Source of the DNA: Mytilinidion resinicola
Taxonomy: Eukaryota; Ascomycota; Dothideomycetes; Mytilinidiales; Mytilinidiaceae
Reading direction: 5' to 3'
NCBI RefSeq assembly: GCF_010093595.1
Contig: NW_022985449.1
Span: 369,410-433,409, forward strand
Length of the DNA stretch: 64,000 nucleotides
Position 1 is the first letter of the stretch. Each line of letters begins with the position of its first letter. The notes below the pieces were generated by a model. The model had not been told where the DNA came from and did no database searches. It was given only the letters and a program-made list of their open reading frames with translations. Shown one piece after another: positions 57,661-64,000 of this stretch. Both the position numbers and the translations under genes were made by a program.

Positions 57661-59451
57661 TCATATAGCCTCCTCGAATTGCCGTACCAAGAGGCCCTTG
57701 TTTTGCAGGAAGTCTTTCACCTGCTTGACGGTGTATTCTTGACGGTGAAACTGCAAAGCTATTAGCACTCATGTCACATCTCGCAGACACGAACCTGCAC
57801 TTACCATGCCAGCACCTAGAGCTGCATCCGTCGACGTTTTCTCAAAGACCTCCTCAAAATGTCCCGGATTGCCGGCTCCACTACTCGCAATCACCGGGAT
57901 GCTAATGGCCTCCTTAACGTCGTTAATGAGCTCCAAATCAAACCCGCTATTTGTGCCGTCTTTATCAATGCAGTTAAGAAGGATTTCTCCTGCGCCCATG
58001 GCTTCAACCGCAGTGACGAGCTGCCGCACGTCGAAATCGCGCCCTTCTCTTCCCCCTTTGATGGTGCACTGATACCAGCAGTACTCCTCACCGTTGGGAC
58101 CTGGTGTAGAAGTCTTGATGGTGTGATGAGGTGTCACCGACGGTGAGGAGACGTATACTCGTCTTGGGTCAACGCTGATGACGACGGCCTGGTTCCCGTA
58201 CGCGGAAGAGATGCTTTCGATGGCGGTTTTACCCGTCAGTTTCTTGCCTGCCGCGTAGTAGGCTTCCGCTGCAGTCACAGCATCAGATCCAATACTCACT
58301 TTGTCCGCACCCGACTTGAAGTACATGGTCGCGATATCGAGGGCCGATATAGCAGTGCCATCCGTGTCTACAGTATCCCGAATACCACCACCAATCGTCA
58401 GGGGCACAAAGACGGTCTCCGAAGTTCTCCTCAAGATCTCCAGCATTGGGGTATCTGCAACGGGGCAATTCCTGAAGGACGTTATGTTGAGGAAAGTGAC
58501 TTCATCTGCTCCCTGCTCGTAGTATTTCCGTGCCATGTCGACCGGTTTGCCTAGATTTCGCACCGCGCCACCGGAAGAGATGCCATCCTTCTCTCGCACG
58601 TCATATTGGTCGCCCTTTGTGACAACCAGGTCGCCCTGGTCATTCGTCCGGACGTCGAGGCATGCGATAACTCTTCGTGTCAGACCCTCCTTCGTCGACG
58701 CCGCCGAAGGGACTTCTGGCAGTTTTTCCCACTTCTTCCCATCCAAGAACGCCTTTATCACCCTCAATCCAGCCGCACCACTCTTTTCAGGATGGAACTG
58801 TGTCGCGAACACATTGTCCCTCGCAACCGCACCAACAAACTCTTCCTCTCCATACCGTGCCGTCGCAACCGACCAACCCGCCTTCTCAAGCTCCCCTTCC
58901 CGGTATGGCGCAGCATACGAATGGACGTAATAGTACTTGCTGCTCGGCCTCAGCCCATACAGGCTCTCCTCCGCCACCTTTCCCTTCCCCGACGTATTCG
59001 CTGAATTCCACCCAATCTGCGGCACGCTCTTATCCCCATCCTGAAACTTCTTCAACTGCTCCGGTATCAGTCCTAGCCCCGGCACCCTTGGGTCCTCCTC
59101 TGAGCCCTCAAACAATGCCTGCAGCCCTACACAGATGCCCATGAACGGCTTCCCCGCCTTGATGTACTTTTGTATCGGTTCGACATAGCCAGCGCTTGCG
59201 AGCTGCGTCATGCAATGGCCAAAATGACCGACGCCGGGGATGACGAGTCTCTGGAGGCCTATGTATCAGCGCAAGGCCGGAATGAGCGAATTGGTCTGCA
59301 ATTGGGGCGAAGGAGCGCGTGAGTGTACCTCAGCTTTGGAAATGTCGGCGGGAGAGGTGACCCATTCCACTGTGTAGCCGATCTTTTCAATGGCGTTCAC
59401 GAGGGAGCGGATGTTTCCTGCGACGTAGTCAAGGAGGTGGACGGTCGGCAT
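57661..59451 (-). CDS. HIS7: Imidazole glycerol phosphate synthase HisHF (bifunctional)
   Basis: Three exons, 59451-59329, 59250-57805 and 57750-57661, giving 552 aa, the same length as yeast His7. The N-terminal glutaminase half has the nucleophile Cys81 in [10 protein letters not shown] and the pair FHPEKSG. The C-terminal cyclase barrel (HisF) starts at VIACLDVR, has phosphate loops FLNITSF and [11 protein letters not shown], and ends in exon 3 with [19 protein letters not shown]. The enzyme converts PRFAR and glutamine to imidazole glycerol phosphate and AICAR, linking histidine and purine synthesis. The acceptor of intron 1 is the CCTCCAG at 59251; using the nearer AG breaks the frame. 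A TGACTCA box lies upstream. The last 29 codons are in a separate exon easily missed. Confidence 0.93.
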
Positions 59452-59851
59452 TTTGGGGGGAGGTAATTGTTGTCGGGATGAAAGTTTTGAAGGTTGAGGG
59501 TTGAGTCAACGGCATAACTTTTTGTACCACCCCTCCAAGCCACCGCCTCCGATTGCGGAGTATACATATATTCAGCCAATTAACATGATGTATTCAAATC
59601 ACATTCATTTCGACTTCAAAAGGAGACTTAATGTGAAATATGTTGCTAATCTCAGGTTCTAAATTGTGATGAGTTGCAGTCAGGTTGATTCTATTTTTCT
59701 AGATCATAACTCGAACTCTGTAGGTAGCCTTCGCCGAGACCGCTAATACTCCAAACAACCCCAAGCTACAAAAATGCAATTGTCGGGACCATATCGTCCC
59801 TCTCCGTGTAGGGCAGTCACCGGTAAAACTCCGTAGTCGAAAGCCCATCGC
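59452..59851. other. HIS7 promoter and CHL1 3' region
   Basis: Tandem minus-strand genes; this 400-base spacer holds the HIS7 leader with its CPRE box and, to the right, the 3' end region of CHL1. Nothing else recognised. Confidence 0.5.
59502..59508 (-). promoter_or_regulatory. Gcn4/CpcA box (TGACTCA) upstream of HIS7
   Basis: Reads TGACTCA on the minus strand, a perfect general-amino-acid-control element, 51 bases before the HIS7 start. Yeast HIS7 is a Gcn4 target, so derepression on amino-acid starvation is expected here. Confidence 0.7.
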
Positions 59852-62800
59852 TCATTTCTGCGACTCGAAGAATCGATCAAGTTTTCCGGTCAACTCACCC
59901 ATCGGAGTAGTCAGTAACAGACTCCCTCGAATCCATCCCGGCAGCTTCGACTGTATGCGCTTCTCTCCGTACCGCCGGTCCAACATCAGAATTACAGCAT
60001 AGTCACCGAGATGCCTGATTGCTCGTCCTACGCACTGATTGACAGCCCTCATGCAGATATTCTCGTAGAACTCCCGCACTGCGACATCTCCATTCTGTCC
60101 CCAGCTTGCTGCTTTGCTCTTGATGTAAGCCATCTTGGCCTTCCATTCGGCGGTATGAGGATTAGGGAACGGTAGGCCGACTACGACGACGCCACGGCCG
60201 AGCGCATCGCTGAAGTTGATGCCTTCGGAAAGACTTCCACCGATGACGGAGAGAAGAAGCGCGCCGCGACCGTTACCAGCTGCGACGGCGTTACTGTAGG
60301 CAGATAGAACAGAATCAACAGTTGCATTTTGGACCACCGTAGGCTTTGAAGCTGAGTGAGTCTGGCTTCGCTGTTCCATAAATACAGGCTTCGTAGCGTC
60401 TAGCGCATTCCAGATAAAGGACGATTCGGAGCCTGGTTTCGAAGGTTGTTTCAGACGTTTCCACGCCGCAACACATTTATCGAGGTAAGCGTAGCTAGGG
60501 AAGAAGACAACGACGCCATCGGGTATATGTTGGATGAAGGAAAGAAGGGAGAGGCCCAAGTTGAGTAGCTAGGTAGGTATTCCCGTTAGCTTACTCAGGG
60601 AATCGTTTTCTGGAGAACATACCGTCTTGTCCGACTCGCGTTTCCCAAAAGTGAAGTCGAATGGTGAATTTTCCGGGCCATAAATAATAGGACATGCTAG
60701 AAGCTGAGACGGAGGAATGACATGGCCGCAAGAAAGAGTCATGACCCTCGACGGGTCTACGTAAGAAAAGAGTTGCCTCGAGTAATCTTCCATCTAGCAA
60801 CCAGTTAGGATGGAGTCTATTACTACCATTGAGAACCTAGGTACGTACCGGAGACATTGTGCCGCCTGCAAGAATGACAGCTCTGGCTTCATCCACGATC
60901 TCCTTGAAGTGCATTGTCGGATCAAGAAGCATGTACTTGAGACTAACCGAGTCGGGTGAAGCCTCCTTCGAAAAGAAAAACTGACCCTCTTTGGAGGGGT
61001 TCGTCAAAACCAGAAAAAAGTTCTGGAGGTGTGTCAGAGTAGGAACTGCATCCTTTGTTCCTGGGAGATGATTGGTGGAGGGCTGTGCTTGTTTGTCTCC
61101 GGCTGGCTCTTGATGCGTCTCCACATGCGCAATGTAACCATCAACCTTCCGGGCTAGTTTGCTCTCTTGTAGATAGTGTGTGAGCTTGAAGAGATCAATC
61201 TGATCAACGCCCTTCCCCGCCATCAAGTCTCCGATATTGGCTATTCCATCAAGCTCTGCATTGGCGTTCTTTCCGAGGAGATAGTGGATCAAAGAGTCTA
61301 GTAATCGGACTGTCTGCGTGACATAGACCCGGTTTTTTCCTCTCAATTTATTTTGGAATTTGCGTAGGTAGACCGTAAGCTGTTCTCTCGACCGTCGGAG
61401 TTGCGCAAGCGAAACCGTGATGGAGTTGATTGCGGCAACAGCATCCATCAGATTATGCGCTTCGTCTATGATGATCACGTGTCCGGCCAAAGAGATATCC
61501 AGAGCTTCGCGAGCCGACTTTTGTAAGAGAAGTGGATATGGCAAAGTTACAATCTGTGGGTATTTAGCGTTTCAATTTAGCGGGTGTGCTGGGAACGTTT
61601 TACTTCACATGGCTTTATGGCGGGTCTCGAAGCATAGTATGGGCAAATACCTAGCTTCTTGCCTAGAACTCCAAGATCCTCAATATCTCGTATCTTCGCT
61701 AGAGCATGGTCTCGAAAGTCGTTGACGACTGCCTCTGTTTCTTTGGTTGGGAGAAAAGAGCACTTGCGTTCAGCCGACACCCCCGACTTTTGTAGATCTA
61801 GACATCGCTCGTTGATAGCTATGGCACTGCCGAGGTTTTTCACCTTCGGGTTGATGCAGAGGTTCTTCCGAGAGCCCAGTGTAAGATGCTTGAACTCCTC
61901 CGACAATATTGATGGATTATCGCCGCTATGATTGGTTACAAGTCCATCGTCTGGGTCTATAGCTGGGGGCATCTTGACGCGCTTTAGCTCACTTGAAAAC
62001 TGAGTAAGCTGTGAATGTGTCCTGGAACAATAGAAGATCTTGAGCTCGTCAGGAAAGTCGTCCGTTGCATTATCCTGGTCACGAAGGGAAGGATTTATCT
62101 GCTCCAGGAGAGCACGTGTCTCTGCCGATAGTCCAGTATAGTGAGAGTCATCGTGGAACTTTGTGTTCGATTCCTCTTCACTTTCATAGTCGTCGAGAAG
62201 AAACTGCGCTTCGCCGGCATCTTCGTCAGTGGCGGTGGCTGCTACTTTCTAGATACATTAGGACCGCAGATACGTAGAGACTGGTGAACGTACTTGTCGC
62301 TTAGCGTGCGGCTCCCCTTTCTTGTACTTCTCCTTGGTCTTCTTCTCTCTAGCACGTATCTTTTCGAGCCGGCTTTCAAAGTCCGCCCGGTGGCGGAGTG
62401 CGGCTTGCTTCTTCTCCCGCCGAGCATACTCATTCATCCACTCAGGCTCATCATCATCTAAACCGTGTCAATTGTCAGTATTCCACCGCTGTATCATTGA
62501 AGAGATTAGGAGGACCTACCTTCGATCTCGTTCAAGCCTTCTTGAAACGTTTTCCGTTTGTGATCTCGAAGCCACGTCAAGGAACCGCAAATAAGGCTCA
62601 AGGATTTACCCTAATGAGGACTTAGCACTAGGCAAGAAAGGAGGGGTCTGGCAGGTGGGTAAAGAGGAAGGTTTTGTCGGTTTGTAGGCATAGTGCTGAT
62701 TGACGTAGTGAGTCGGACGAGCAATGAACAAACGAAAAGACAGTGATAGCTAGAGCTGAATATAGCTTACCGTCCCTAAGTCAAACTTTAGTAATTGAAC

Positions 62801-62949
62801 ATTCTGTGATATCTCTTACCGACCTACGTACCAGTAGGCGACTCAAATATACCGACTTTGCCACTCTCTATACAATCATACAGTGCGTTCATGAACTCAT
62901 TCTGGATCTCATACGGCTGGTACGGGTGATGGAAGTCCCGTTGAGCCAT
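59852..62949 (-). CDS. CHL1: DNA helicase CHL1/DDX11 (XPD-family, iron-sulphur)
   Basis: Eight exons: 62949-62832, 62775-62771, 62610-62520, 62457-62294, 62248-61604, 61553-60849, 60793-60623 and 60568-59852, giving 871 aa. The Walker A loop SPTGTGKS (residues 37-44) is built across exons 1-3, exon 2 being five bases. Motif II is DEAH (371-374) in [10 protein letters not shown]. Four cysteines for an iron-sulphur cluster are visible between (CINP, ERCLDL, KCSFL, GICPYY). The C-terminal helicase motifs are [28 protein letters not shown] and [19 protein letters not shown]1 acts in the nucleus for sister-chromatid cohesion and replication-fork processing. The motif order and length match the family (yeast 861 aa). 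Divergent from an unknown gene at 63255. Confidence 0.92.
62771..62775 (-). other. CHL1: Five-base micro-exon of CHL1 (GGACG)
   Basis: It lies between a 56-nt intron (62776-62831, donor GTACGT, TACTAA-like branch site) and a 160-nt intron (62611-62770, donor GTAAGC). The joined codons give act-ggg-acg-ggt-aaa, i.e. T-G-T-G-K. Without it the frame meets a stop or loses the ATP-binding loop. Confidence 0.85.
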
Positions 62950-63254
62950 CTTTCGCTGATCGAGTGTTCGCAGTGTTGATATCCATGGTGCCCCGTAGAA
63001 AGAAAGTCGGAGAGCGCGCGGGCACGCGTCGATTGTCGCGCTAGTCCCAAATGGAATTAGCGCAACTAGGTAGGTATATTTACAGCGTCAACTTCCCTCC
63101 ACTCCCTCATCTACTGGCTGTCACGTCTAGACCAGCAGAGCTTCGTTGGTTGCTGTGCATACCAGTCTGTCGCGAAGTACTTGTACTGCGTCTGCGTCTC
63201 CTCCTAATCAGACACAATTAACCTCCAGAGAGTCGTTAACGCAGCAAAGCACTA
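62950..63254. promoter_or_regulatory. Divergent promoter CHL1 / unknown gene with MCB box
   Basis: About 305 bases between two divergent start codons. It contains ACGCGT, the exact MluI cell-cycle box, at 63024-63029, 75 bases before the CHL1 start, and further CGCG-rich sequence (GAGCGCGCGGGC). CHL1 functions in S phase, so MBF-type control would make sense. The hexamer is expected several times by chance in a window this size. Confidence 0.4.
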
Positions 63255-64000
63255 ATGGTAGACGAAGGCAGCATACCACATGATTCGATGGATTCCGACG
63301 ATTCCGAACAACGTAAGCTATCGTACAAGAAGTACCAACAGGGGTGTAGAGAACGGCAGAAGAGGAATGCTGCACAGGATCCGAAGTATCGAGAAGCCCT
63401 CACTATGCAACGGAAGTCATACCAGCTGAGGTACAAGGAAGAAAAAAAAGAGAACGCCGAATACGACCGCAAATTCCGAGCCAACGTCACATCGCTTCTA
63501 AAGAGAATTGTTCAGAAAGGCCAAAAAGATCGCGATTGGGCGAATTGGCGGACGCTATCCGATGAGACGATCCATGACGAGCCAGAATGTCAATACACAT
63601 ACGCCGATGAGGTTTCGGAACAGCTCGCTGTCCACGACGGCTTTGGTTGTGTAGAGGACGCCATGGCTGCAGCCGCCGACTGGATGATCGAGTACTTCGA
63701 TTCGCCGCTACCAGGATGCCTTCCTGGGATCTCCGTCAAACTCTACCCCAAGAGTCGCCCAAAAGGCTCGCAGTGCCTTGAACTCGATCTTCCTTGGTTT
63801 GCCGAGATAATGGGCAGGCATCCACTAAATGTCGACGATGCCACCAAGCACGCAGAGCGATTAACTAATGTCGCGTTGGGAAAGGATGACTCCGCTCGCA
63901 AAGTACTTCGAGAAGAAGCCGTGGAACTGATCGAGGCAGCTCCCAACATGCTGTACTGCAAAGCTACCTTCCTCTATGTTAGTCTTTTCTGCAATCCACC
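63255..64000 (+). CDS. Unknown protein, 3' end outside the window
   Basis: The ATG at 63255 opens a frame with no stop up to the last base (248 codons). Residues 20-80 are strongly basic with evenly spaced Tyr and Arg (KLSYKKYQQGCRERQKRN, RKSYQLRYKEEKKENAEYDR), suggesting an extended helix or nucleic-acid binding. The rest is acidic with balanced hydrophobic residues (ADWMIEYFDSPLPGC, ELDLPWFAEIMGRHPLN, LREEAVELIEAAPNM). A possible GTTAGT splice donor follows CTCTAT near 63979. Minus-strand frames at 63236-63490 and 63743-63961 are mirrors. I recognise no domain. It is divergent from CHL1. Confidence 0.6.
   Translation, partial: MVDEGSIPHDSMDSDDSEQRKLSYKKYQQGCRERQKRNAAQDPKYREALTMQRKSYQLRYKEEKKENAEYDRKFRANVTSLLKRIVQKGQKDRDWANWRTLSDETIHDEPECQYTYADEVSEQLAVHDGFGCVEDAMAAAADWMIEYFDSPLPGCLPGISVKLYPKSRPKGSQCLELDLPWFAEIMGRHPLNVDDATKHAERLTNVALGKDDSARKVLREEAVELIEAAPNMLYCKATFLYVSLFCNP

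Noticed and set aside
62743..62979. Plus-strand frame over CHL1 exon 1
   Set aside because: It is opposite a well-supported conserved exon and micro-exon of CHL1.

Overview
The window is nuclear DNA of a filamentous ascomycete (Pezizomycotina; a Dothideomycete is my guess, but that rank is inference). The evidence is short GT-AG introns of about 50-60 nt that restore conserved protein frames, typical fungal gene content, and a giant gene whose conserved ends match the involucrin-repeat/Leashin (LAH) proteins. LAH proteins tether Woronin bodies, organelles found only in this group. No rRNA, tRNA or CRISPR was recognised.

Layout. 0-17 kb: the 3' end of CFT2 (CPSF100); a Pro-rich unknown; a decayed short-chain dehydrogenase (SDR); a two-finger CCCH protein; an F-box protein with a hydrophobic C-terminus; a copper amine oxidase ending in SKL; and RNA15 (CstF-64). 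The long spacers here hold most copies of a palindromic MITE-like repeat. 16.8-42.5 kb: one gene of three exons and about 8,531 codons. Its first exon is 24,024 nt and contains a 96-bp tandem repeat and about 39 copies of an acidic-aromatic-basic module. 42.9-49.1 kb: an SDR whose middle intron carries a MITE copy, two small unknown genes facing a palindromic E-box pair, and a six-exon cytochrome P450. 49.8-53.9 kb: a NASP-type histone chaperone and DNA polymerase epsilon subunit B (DPB2), head to head over 250 bp with MCB-like sites. 55.3-64 kb: an allantoate-permease-like transporter, HIS7 with a Gcn4/CpcA box, the CHL1 helicase with an inferred 5-nt micro-exon, and the start of an unknown gene that runs off the window.

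How the genes relate. Most are unrelated housekeeping genes. Three themes recur: pre-mRNA 3'-end formation (CFT2, RNA15), S-phase chromatin and replication (NASP, DPB2, CHL1, with MCB-like boxes upstream), and peroxisome-linked biology (the SKL-tagged amine oxidase; the Woronin-body tether, Woronin bodies being peroxisome-derived). Exon boundaries were set by hand from splice consensus, reading frame and family conservation.
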